Of a DNA stretch of 64,000 nucleotides, positions 55,330-64,000 are shown piece by piece. Source of the DNA: Gari tellinella (lineage: Eukaryota; Mollusca; Bivalvia; Cardiida; Psammobiidae); NCBI GenBank assembly GCA_922989275.2, contig OV277862.1, positions 44,541,786-44,605,785 of the forward strand, written 5' to 3'. How positions within the stretch are numbered: position 1 is the stretch's first letter; the number at the start of each line of letters is the position of its first letter. Under the pieces are notes generated by a model that did not search any database, was not told where the DNA came from, and saw nothing but the letters and a program-made list of their open reading frames with translations. The translations under genes and the position numbers were made by a program.

Positions 55330-56749
55330 ACAAGATCGCTCACCTATTGCAATGAAGCCTGATAGCTTTAACTTTGAGTTTCACCCGTTTTAATCTAAAT
55401 CCATTCAAATTTGTAGTATAGCATGTAAACAAGTTTGGAATACAACCTCATAATTCTAGTATAGTAAAGAACATCAAGTGCAGATAACTTAAGAGCCTAA
55501 ACAATACTGAAATGAAGCCTTTTCTAGCATTTCAAAGTATATCGAGGGCAGATAACTATTGCCACAACGATTAGATATCAACAATAATTGCACTCCTTCG
55601 AGAATGTATAGCTATATACTTTGTGTGCAAGTATAATCAAAATCCATTGAAAACTATAGTTGCAAGAGTGTAAACGCTGTTAGATATGGAATTTTCAGCA
55701 ATTCAAAAACAGATAACTCTTGACATCCGATTTCAACCATAATCAAACTTATTTGAAAACTTATGGTCATATACAATCTGAGCAATTTGAATAATACTCG
55801 ACAAAAGTGTTTCCTCTAGAGTGTAAACACAGTTAAATATGACATTTTCAGCAATTCAAGGGCAGATAACAGTTAAACTCTTGACTGTATTCTTCCGATT
55901 TCATCAATAATCGAACTCATCTGAACTGTTATGGTCATATACAATCTGAGCAAGTTTGAAAAAGATAATATAACAAGGGCCACTATGGCCCTAAATCGCT
56001 CACCTGGAAACCATGTAACCAGGTAAACCGTGTGACCTAGTTTTTGACCGGGCATGACCCTCATTCTAACTTGACCTCGATTTCAATGAGACAAACATTA
56101 TGTTCACAAATTTCATGAAGATGCAATGAATTTTGTAGTCTCTATAGTGTTAACAAGGTTTTTCGATGATTTGACCTAGTGACCTAGTTTTTGACCGGAC
56201 ATGACCCACATTCGAACTTGGCCTAGATTTCATTGAGGCAAACATTTTGATGAAGTTTCATGACGATCCAATGAAATTTGTAGCCTCTAGAATGTTAACA
56301 AGGTTTTTCGATAATTTGACCTAGTGACCTAGTTTTTGACCGGACATGACCCACATTCGAACTTGACCTAGATTTCATTGAGGTAAACATTTTGATGAAG
56401 TTTCATGAAGATCCAATGAAATTTGTAGTCTCTAGAGTGTTAACAAGGTTTTTCGAAGATTTGACCTAGTGACCTAGTTTTTGACCGGACATGACCCACA
56501 TTCGAACTTGGCCTAGATTTCATTGGGGCAATCATATTGATGAAGTTTCATTAAGATCCAATGAAATTTGTATTGTAGCCTCTAGAGTGTTAACAAGGTT
56601 TTTCAATAATTTGACCTAGTGACCTAGTTTTTGACCGGACACGACCCACATTCGAACTTGACCTAGATTTCATTAAGGCAAACATTGTGACCAAGTTTCA
56701 TCAAGATCCAATGAGGTTTGAACCTGGTAGAGTGTTAACGAACAATTGT

Positions 56750-56781
<32 letters not shown>

Positions 56782-56870
56782 ACATCCAGCGATTTAAAAG
56801 CTCACCTTGGCACTACGTGCCAGGTGAGCTAAAAAGTTGTGGCCTCTAGAGTGTAAACCCCCTTAAATAT
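55330..56870 (+). mobile_element. hairpin-ended element P20 with nested P21
   Basis: ACAAGATCGCTCACCTATTG then ATGAAGCCTGATAGCTTTAA opens the family of P23. Core units carry TGGCCTCTAGAGTGTAAAC-like sequence, ATTTTCAGCAATTCAA and AGATAACT. P21 interrupts at 55973; the core resumes at 56833 (AGTTGTGGCCTCTAGAGTGT) and ends at the ZNF-4 relic. Confidence 0.65.
55973..56832 (+). mobile_element. RevDR2-type hairpin-ended element P21
   Basis: Starts ACAAGGGCCACTATGGCCCT then CGCTCACCTGG; ends AGCTCACCTTGGCACTACGT then GCCAGGTGAGCTAA after GACGGACGGACAGACAGACG. Five units of about 145-150 bp: TTTTTGACCGGACATGACCC, ACTTGACCTAGATTTCATTG, AAGTTTCATGAAGATCCAAT, GAGTGTTAACAAGGTTTTTC. Exact TGACCTAGTGACCT at 56172, 56317, 56462 and 56612. 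Confidence 0.8.
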
Positions 56871-57305
<435 letters not shown>

Positions 57306-58319
57306 CTATCCAGAATGAACTATCATGTGAGTGACTAAACTACCTTTTTGGGTAAATGACTTTTCACACATCAGACACTTATACGGTCTCTCTCCTGTAT
57401 GAATTCTTACATGCTTGACTAAAGTACTTTTCTCAGTAAAAGATTGTTCACACATATCACACGTGTAAGGTCTCTCTCCTGTATGAACTCTCATGTGACT
57501 GACTAAAGTACCTTTCTGAGTAAAGGACTGTGCACACATATCACATTTGTAAGGTCTTTCACCTGTATGAATTCTCATGTGACTATCTACAGAAACTTTG
57601 TTAGTAAAATACTGTTCACAAATATCACACTTGTAAGGTCTCTCTCCTGAATGAAGTCTCATGTGCTGGGCTAAATTACCTTTCCGAGTAAAATACTTTT
57701 CACATATATCACATTTGTGATGTCTCTCTCCCGAATGAACTGTCATGTGAGTGACTAAAGTACCTTTTTGGGTAAATGATTTTTCACACATCTGACATTT
57801 GTAAGGCCTCTCTCCTGTATGAATTCTTACGTGCTTGACTAAAGTACTTTTCTCAGTAAAAGATTGCTCACACATATCACACTTGTAAGGTCTCTCTCCT
57901 GTATGAACTCTCATGTGCCTGACTAAAGTTTCTTTTAAAGCAAAATACTTTCTACACACATCACACTTATAATGTTTTTCTCCCGTATGCAATCTCATGT
58001 GTATGATTAAATTACTTTTCGTAGTATAACACTTTCCACAAACATAACAATGGTAAGGTCTCTCTCCAGAGTGAACTCTCAAGTGCTGTACCAAATTACA
58101 TTTTGTAGTAAAGGACATTTCACACATATCACACTTGTGAGGTCTCTCTTCAGTATGAGCTCTCATGTGTTTGGTTAAACTATCCTTCCTAGTATATAAT
58201 TTTTCACACACATCACACTTGTAAGGTTTCTCTTCTGTATGTAGCCTGTTGTGATCGACTGATGTGCTCATTCTGCCCAATGACTCTCCTTGTTTCTGGA
58301 TTGACTGGTCTTCGTCCAT
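57306..58319 (-). CDS. ZNF-4, C2H2 zinc-finger protein exon (11 fingers, truncated)
   Basis: Likely DNA-binding protein, paralog of ZNF-2 and -3. Leader MDEDQSIQKQGESLGRM; 11 fingers with complete Cys2His2 sets; then the frame stops at VHSG, where relatives have HSGER: GAG has become TAG. Fingers 10-11 repeat the type of 5-6 ([20 protein letters not shown]), so this array gained an extra block at a different place from ZNF-2. Finger 5 is identical in ZNF-2, -3 and -4. The truncated product would still hold 11 fingers and could function. Start and acceptor as in ZNF-2. Confidence 0.88.
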   Translation of the reverse strand: MDEDQSIQKQGESLGRMSTSVDHNRLHTEEKPYKCDVCEKLYTRKDSLTKHMRAHTEERPHKCDMCEMSFTTKCNLVQHLRVHSGERPYHCYVCGKCYTTKSNLIIHMRLHTGEKHYKCDVCRKYFALKETLVRHMRVHTGERPYKCDMCEQSFTEKSTLVKHVRIHTGERPYKCQMCEKSFTQKGTLVTHMTVHSGERHHKCDICEKYFTRKGNLAQHMRLHSGERPYKCDICEQYFTNKVSVDSHMRIHTGERPYKCDMCAQSFTQKGTLVSHMRVHTGERPYTCDMCEQSFTEKSTLVKHVRIHTGERPYKCLMCEKSFTQKGSLVTHMIVHSG

Positions 58320-58867
58320 TATTTCAGCTTTAAATGAGAAATATTTTGTTTTAGTAGGAGTAACATATCTATGCCAGATGATTTAGAAATTCTGTTAAAT
58401 ACTGTATATCCACGTTTAATTTAATGTTTTTATCAGCTTCAATTTTAACTTATTACCTGATATGAATTCGCCTTTGGTTTATGGTGAAATATATTTTTTA
58501 AAAAAATATTTGAAATAGTTCTTACGTCCTAGCAGATGGTGGCTTAAAACAAGCTTAAAGCAATTCTGATTTAAAGTACCCCCTCTCTACAACGACACCC
58601 AATTGGAGACTGAGATTGTATGTGTTATTCAGAGGGAGCCGTTATAGGGAGAGAAAATTAAGACTTGGCTTACATTTTCAAGCAGCTTGAATCCAGATCA
58701 GACGCCGTGGAACGCGGCGTCTGATCTTAATTCAGTCTTTTGTCACTCATAATTATATTTATTCTATCAAAATGTCCACTTATATGTAACTTTGAGAAAA
58801 ACAGTAGACAACACTTTTAAGAATGCAATATTGCAGCAGTAAAAGTGTTAGACATAATCGTCTTGTT
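58320..58867. repeat. segmental duplication unit C, proximal upstream block
   Basis: Aligns with 35665-36230 and 46844-47400, including the MITE with module 1 (58688-58735, GAATCCAGATCAGACGCCGT / GCGGCGTCTGATCTTAATTC). It breaks off at TCTTGTTTAGG, where a foldback begins. Confidence 0.75.
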
Positions 58868-59265
58868 TAGGTCCTGTAGGCGAAACCCGGGGAATTTACC
58901 AAAAAGTGAATTTCTGAGAATTCACCCAAATTTTCAAATCTATGTTATTTGTTGGTAAAACAATGTTTTACTATTGTACCCATTATAACATCTCTAAGAA
59001 CATTAAAATGTAGAATATAATGGATTTGAAAAATTCTGTGAAATCTCAGAAATTTCACATTTTTATAATTATCTCGGGTTTTGCCTACTGGATCTGAATA
59101 AGGGAAACAGTTATTAGAATCTGTAAAGTAAACCATTTGTAAAACATCTCCAAATTTGGAAGAAATGGAACAAAAATGTTGGAAGTTATGTGATGAGATT
59201 TGATAGGGTCAATGCATTGGTGATTTTACCCTTTAAGTGCTTAGCAAACTTTGAGTAGTATACGA
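58868..59265. repeat. foldback element in unit C
   Basis: GTAGGCGAAACCCGGGGAAT...GTGAATTTCTGAGAATTCAC at 58871-58924 pairs with GTGAAATCTCAGAAATTTCA...CTCGGGTTTTGCCTAC at 59036-59088. The right side (59095-59265) matches the right arm of the unit B foldback up to GAGTAGTAT. It looks like a rearranged or related copy. Confidence 0.6.
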
Positions 59266-59446
59266 TGTAATTACATAGGTTTAATCAGGGCTTCATATTT
59301 TGTCTCATATCTAATTACACCAGATATTTCTGCCAACTTTAGATGTTCAGTGTCCATACTTGTTAAGCAATTGAATTGAACCAGATCGTTCCCAAGCTTT
59401 TAAGGACATACGCGACCCCATGAAATCTCCAAAGGATCTCAATAAA

Positions 59447-59943
59447 ACAAGGGCCACCATGGCCCTAAATCGCTCACCTGGTTCACTATGTAAAATTAAC
59501 CTATAGTGACCTAGATTATGACTGGACATGACCCACAATCAACCTTTAGAGTGTTAACAAGGTTTTTCTATAATTTGACCTGGTGACCTAGTTTTTGACC
59601 GGACATGAGCCACATTCAAACTTGACCTAGATATCAATGAGGCGAACATTCTTACCAAGTTTCATGAAGATCCATTGAGATTTGTAGTCTCTAGAGTGTT
59701 AACAAGGTTTTTCTATGATTTGACCTAGTAACCTAGTTTTTGACCGGACATGACCCACATTCGAACTTGACCTAGATTTCATCAAGACAAACATTGTCAT
59801 GAAGTTTCATGAAGAACGGATGAAATTTGTAGGCGCTAGAGTGTTAACGAACAATTGTGAACGGACAGACGGAAGGACGGACAGACGACGGACATTCAGT
59901 GATCCTAAAAGCTCACCTTGGCACTTCGTGCCAGGTGAGCTAA
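59447..59943 (+). mobile_element. RevDR2-type hairpin-ended element P22
   Basis: Starts ACAAGGGCCACCATGGCCCT; ends AGCTCACCTTGGCACTTCGT then GCCAGGTGAGCTAA after GACAGACGGAAGGACGGACA. A short relative of P21. Unit B has the empty site: GATCTCTATGAAAACAGCAT (48460-48480) against GATCTCAATAAA / AAATCAGCATAG here. Confidence 0.85.
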
Positions 59944-60324
59944 AAATCAGCATAGTTTCTTCAAACATATCTTAGTATCATGGCAAAAAAAACCCACATA
60001 CATGTAGGTTATAATGGTGTTTTTTTGTCTATGGATATTTGAAAATTAATGTAAAATGTAGCCATTCTCGGCAAAGAGTCGGCATTCGTTATTTTGGTTT
60101 TCTAAAATGATGTAAAGTAATAATTGGCACAAACAAACAGTAAAACAGTTAAAAAATGATTCTTACTAAAAGTATGATGCAAAGAGTTTGTTGCCTGATA
60201 TATATGCATTTTTCTTAATTGTTTACAGTTCTAATTCAATGAAAACACTCACTCAATCAAAATCTATCCGAACGAAATTGATGAAACTTCACACACTAAA
60301 AACTATATAGATGTAAATAATAAA

Positions 60325-61554
60325 ACAAGAAGGCCTGAAGGCCCTGATATCGCTCACCATTTGTAATGAAGCCTGATAGCTTTACCTTTGAATTTCACCC
60401 GTTTTATTCTAAATCCATTCAAGTTTTGTCGACCTACTGTATTATAGTAGAGTACATCAAAGGCAGATAACTAGAGCCTAAACAATACTGAAATTAAGCC
60501 TTTTTCTAGCATTTCAAAGTATATCAAGGGCAGGTAACTATTGCCACAACGATTACATTTCAACAATAATTGCACTCCTTCCAGAACGTATAGCTACATC
60601 CTTTGTCAAAGTTTGTGTACAAGTATAATCAAAATCAATTGAAAACTGTAGTTGCAAGAGTGTAAACGCTGTAAAATATGGCATTTTCAGCAATTCATAG
60701 GTAGATATCTCTTGATCAATTTGTCCGATTCCAACCATAATCACCCTTTTTCGAACTCTTATGGTCATATACAATATGGGCAAGTTTGAGAGAGCTTGGA
60801 TAAATATTGTGGCCTCTAGAGCGTAAACACTGTTAAATATATCATTTTCAGCAATTCAAAGGTAGATAACTCTTGACCTATTGATCCGATTACAACCATA
60901 ATTGAACCCATTCGAAGTCTTATGGTAATATGCAATCTGAGTAAGTTTGAGAAAGATTGGATAAATATTGTGGCCTCTAGAGTGTAAACATCGTTAAATA
61001 TGGCATTTTCAGCAATTCAAAGGTAGATAACTCTCGACCTATGAGTCTGATTTCAACGATAATCAAACTCATCTGAACTCTTATAGTAATATTCAATCTG
61101 AGCAAGTTTAAGAAAGATTTGATAAAAATTGTGATCTCCAGAGTGTAAACACCTTTAAAAATGGCATTTTCAGCAATTCAAAGGTAGATTTCTCTTGATT
61201 TATTTGTCTGATTTCAACCAAAATCAGACTCATCCGAACTCTTATGGTCATATACAATCTGGGCAAGTTTTAGAAGATTGGATTAATATTGTGGCCTCTA
61301 GAGTGTAAACACCGTTAAATATGGCATTTTCAGCAATTCAAAGGTTGATAAGTCATGACCTATTTGTTAGATTTCAACCATAATATAACTCATCCGAACT
61401 CTTATGGCAATATACCATCTGAGCAAGTTTGAGAAAGATTGGATAAATATTGTGGCCTCTAGAGTATAAACACTAAAATTGTTGACGACGCACGACGGAC
61501 GACGGACATTCAAGGATTGCAAAAGCTCACCCTGAGCTAGCTCAGGTGAGCTAA
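60325..61554 (+). mobile_element. hairpin-ended element P23
   Basis: Starts ACAAGAAGGCCTGAAGGCCC then TCGCTCACC; ends AGCTCACCCTGAGCTAGCTC then AGGTGAGCTAA after GACGACGCACGACGGACGAC. Six core units of about 165 bp (TGTGGCCTCTAGAGTGTAAA, ATGGCATTTTCAGCAATTCA, CTTATGGTCATATACAATCT). The unit B empty site is near 49131-49150. Confidence 0.85.
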
Positions 61555-62145
61555 AAATGGTAAAAAGCATAAGTTACAATGCTTCTTTTAAAACTATATG
61601 CACTTTCATACATGTACCTATGGCTTAATAAGTAGACGGCTTTTTCTATGTGTTCTTGGGTTCACGCTTATACATGTATTCAATTTGATTGAAGTTGTGG
61701 GTTAATAACTTAGCCTTAGCACATGGCTTGGAGCTCTCGGCCAATCAGATGCCTCAAAAACCTGTGAATATATCGTTTATTTCAACAAACCACGGAATAA
61801 CTAACAAACTGTTGACTTATTCCTCGCATCCGTCATCTCAAGGCAATTTGACGTCACAATTCTAAAAACAGCTGAGGTCAGAGGTGAACTGCACACGCTT
61901 CATGACGTTTTATTATGTACAGTGAGACCTAGACTTTAAAGACAATTACTAATGAATTGTGCTTACATATAGAGCTTCAATAAGCGTTATTTATGTTGGT
62001 GTTAAAGCATGCTTAATGTCTCAAACTTATCATTTGAAATAACCTTTCAATTTTAGTAAAATATTACAAACAAAATGACTTTTTCGTCTAAAACAGAAAT
62101 CAGAAACGAATGGTTTTCTTGTTTTCCTCGAGCCCAAGCCAGTGC
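61555..62145. repeat. segmental duplication unit C, distal block, plus unassigned DNA
   Basis: 61555-61720 matches 49150-49310 (AGTAGACGGCTTTTTCTATG). 61720-62145 differs from unit B and has no recognised feature. Confidence 0.5.
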
Positions 62146-62148
62146 TAA

Positions 62149-62251
62149 ATAGGTTAGACCATGGTTGCGCGCGAATAAACAACATAGTTCTCGGGGGCTA
62201 TGCCCCCTCGAACTATGTCGTTTATTCGCTTGCAACCATGGTCTAACCTAT
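62149..62251. mobile_element. long foldback, 103 bp
   Basis: ATAGGTTAGACCATGGTTGC...GAACTATGT against its complement, arms of about 48 bp with very few mismatches, loop TATGCCC-like. Unit B lacks it, so it inserted after the duplication or was lost there. Confidence 0.75.
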
Positions 62252-62268
62252 ACTTATTAGATATAGTA

Positions 62269-62473
62269 CAGTAAAACCTCTCTATTACGACCACTAAAAA
62301 GAAGGATTATTGTCTGTGTAAGCGACAAGTGACAGCTTAAAGCAATGTGAAAGTGAAACAGAAAGCTCCTGTAGGAGCTTTCTGTTTCACTTTTACATTG
62401 CTTTAAGCAGACACCTGTCTTAAACAACTAATATTTGACACAATTTAGTGGTCGTAATTGAGAGGTTCTACTG
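62269..62473. mobile_element. TA-flanked MITE with hairpin module 2
   Basis: TIRs CAGTAAAACCTCTCTATTAC (left) and CAGTAGAACCTCTCAATTAC (right, reverse complement), continuing GACCACTAAA, with TA at 62267-62268 and 62474-62475. Centre: AAAGTGAAACAGAAAGCTCC / GGAGCTTTCTGTTTCACTTT. A Tc1/mariner-type origin is inferred from TA and the CAGT ends. Confidence 0.85.
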
Positions 62474-62479
62474 TATTTG

Positions 62480-62905
62480 CAAAGTTTCACATACTTTCAT
62501 TTACCAAGTACAATTTCATGTATTTAACGTTTATATCACGCGATTAAAGGAGATTGTTTAAAATGGAAAGTTCCTAGGATGGTAACCGATACGCACAATT
62601 TCATTGAGTAAAGATGCTTGATTTATCGTACTTCGTTAAAAGCCACTAGGTACCGCACGAACTAGTAGCATATGTCCTTCGTCGCTAAGATTTGAGTAGA
62701 CCTCTGCTGCAATCTGACCAATCAAAAAGCTTGAGAACCATTTCAAACTGAGCTCAACGCTGAATAAGCACACGAGGTAGAATTTACTATAGGATTTATA
62801 TTAATATGCTAATTACAAAATACTAGTATTATACATTGTCTATAATTCAATCTGTTCAGATGCAGTTTACGTTTTCAACAACATGCATTCAATACAAGAT
62901 GCCCC
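62480..62905. repeat. segmental duplication unit C, far distal block
   Basis: Matches 49335-49760 and, from 62735, 41280-41470 (TCTATAATTCAATCTGTTCA, ATGCAGTTTACGTTTTCAAC). It ends in a poly-C/poly-A stretch where P24 begins. Confidence 0.7.
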
Positions 62906-62936
62906 CCCCCCCAAAAAAAACAACAACAAAAAAAAA

Positions 62937-63725
62937 ACAAGATAATTCGCTCACCTGAGGACATTGTAATTTGTACCCAAGTTGACTGGGCAAGACAACA
63001 TTTTAATATAACTATTAATGGAGTTATCTTCCAGACAAGAAAACATGACAAAAGAGAATGTTGTTGCCAAGCTCATGGCCCTTATCCAAGACACATCCTC
63101 TTATCAAGCTATTTCCATTACCCGTAAATGATATTTATTTCACTAGCGTCATAAGAACTGGAGTTATTTTCCTGACAATAAAATATGACAAAGGGGAAAA
63201 ACAAAATATTGATGCCCTTGTGCATGGCATTTTCTCTCATCAGTTTCATTCCATACATAAAATTTCATTACAATAGCATCAGTAGAACTGGAGTTGTCTT
63301 CCTCACAAGAAAATATCACAAAGGGAAAAAACTCCAAAAAACAATGATGTCAGAGTTATGGCCTTTGCAAATGGCACTTCCTCTCATTTGGCTCTTTCCA
63401 AATAAGCAACTTCATTTTACCCATTACCCCATAGCCTGTTTCTAGTTTTGAAAATAGGTGGCCACCTTAAGCAGGTTGAAAGTAAAGCAGAATGCACCTT
63501 AAGGCACACTCTGCTTTACTTTCAAACTGCTTTAAGCTACCATCTACTAGGATATATAAACTTATTTCTTATCTTACATTTTCATGACTGTATAAAGTGG
63601 AATTATTTTCTTCAGTGGAGGAATAAATTAAAGGCCTAAAAATGCATATTAATGGGGTAATGGGTTAACAAACATCAGTTTTTATGGGGGAATGGGTTAA
63701 ATTGGAGTTATCTCCTGGACAAGAA
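62937..63725 (+). mobile_element. hairpin-ended element P24, right end missing
   Basis: ACAAGATAATTCGCTCACCT then GAGGACATTG; interior as in P3 (GGAGTTATCTTCCAGACAAG, TCAAGCTATTTCCATTACCC). It carries a MITE-2 at the same place as P3, so the MITE was in the ancestor of this subfamily. Confidence 0.7.
63420..63664. mobile_element. MITE-2 (TTAA type) inside P24
   Basis: CCCATTACCCCATAG to TAATGGGGTAATGGG, TTTA on the left and TTAA at 63665-63668. Hairpin AAAGTAAAGCAGAATGCACC / GGCACACTCTGCTTTACTTT with central TTAA. Confidence 0.8.
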
Positions 63726-64000
63726 ACGAGAGCATCGCAAACGGGTGCTGGACGCTTGACTTTCATATACTTGAGACGGCTACATTTTTCAAACTTAAAG
63801 AATGTGTATGGGTGTTAAATGCCCTATTGATCATAGAAGTTTGTAAGCAACAACAATTTAAAAATACTTGGACAGTCTACATTTTCCATTTAAATTAAGT
63901 AAACTTATTATAAGTCAAAAGAAGGACAATATCTTTGCCTGCTTTACCTGCCTTGTTGTAATGAGTTGCCGTTTTGAAACTAAACAAGTATCCAAATATA
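63726..64000 (+). repeat. left end of a P8-type element (partial)
   Basis: ACGAGAGCATCGCAAACGGG resembles the P8 start ACAAGAGCACCGCAAGCCGG. The rest runs off the window and shows no gene. Confidence 0.4.

Overview
This window is AT-rich animal nuclear DNA, very probably from a bivalve mollusc and perhaps a heterodont such as a dreissenid, venerid or myid. That call rests on my recognition of repeats: terminal hairpin elements beginning ACAAGAG(G)GCC and ending GCTCAGGTGAGCTAA, with tandem 140-175 bp cores, which resemble the bivalve pearl / Helentron-associated elements. No database search backs it. There is no bacterial-style gene organisation, no rRNA and no intact tRNA gene.

Host genes. 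The only convincing host coding sequences are four C2H2 zinc-finger exons, all on the minus strand: ZNF-1 (4667-5593, 10 fingers), ZNF-2 (34144-35664, 17 fingers), ZNF-3 (45827-46843, 11 fingers) and ZNF-4 (57306-58319, 11 fingers). Each is one large 3' exon whose 5' end has the same apparent splice acceptor and the same N-terminus, and each is followed by decayed finger sequence. ZNF-2, -3 and -4 lie 11.2 and 11.5 kb apart and share several kb of upstream sequence, so the right half of the window is a tandem segmental duplication. ZNF-1 is an older relative. ZNF-2 also carries an internal 504-bp (six-finger) duplication that is almost base-perfect. Loose finger relics lie near 3.7, 30.7 and 55 kb.

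Mobile DNA, left to right. 0-10 kb: MITEs, two opposed tRNA-related SINE-like copies, ZNF-1, then hairpin-ended elements with a four-deep nest. 10-19 kb: more hairpin-ended elements, one split by a non-LTR retrotransposon fragment. 19-22 kb: low-repeat DNA with a possible first exon and two long foldbacks. 22.4-29.1 kb: a DIRS-like tyrosine-recombinase retrotransposon on the minus strand (Gag, RT, RNase H, recombinase), broken by frameshifts and by a 5'-truncated Penelope-like element between 7-bp TTATTTG repeats. 29.5-64 kb: the ZNF duplication units, filled with hairpin-ended elements and MITEs.

Most interesting signals. (1) Two long hairpin modules recur inside MITEs with quite different terminal repeats and target sites (TTAA and TA), and their stems change on both arms together. 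(2) Core repeats of two element families carry perfect nuclear-receptor-type sites: an ERE palindrome in one, a RevDR2 direct repeat in the other. (3) Hairpin-ended elements repeatedly insert at the same position of other elements' core repeats, and all face the same way. (4) The ZNF duplication gives paired filled and empty sites that define element ends. I found no complete new enzyme system; the novelty here is in repeats and in zinc-finger birth and decay.
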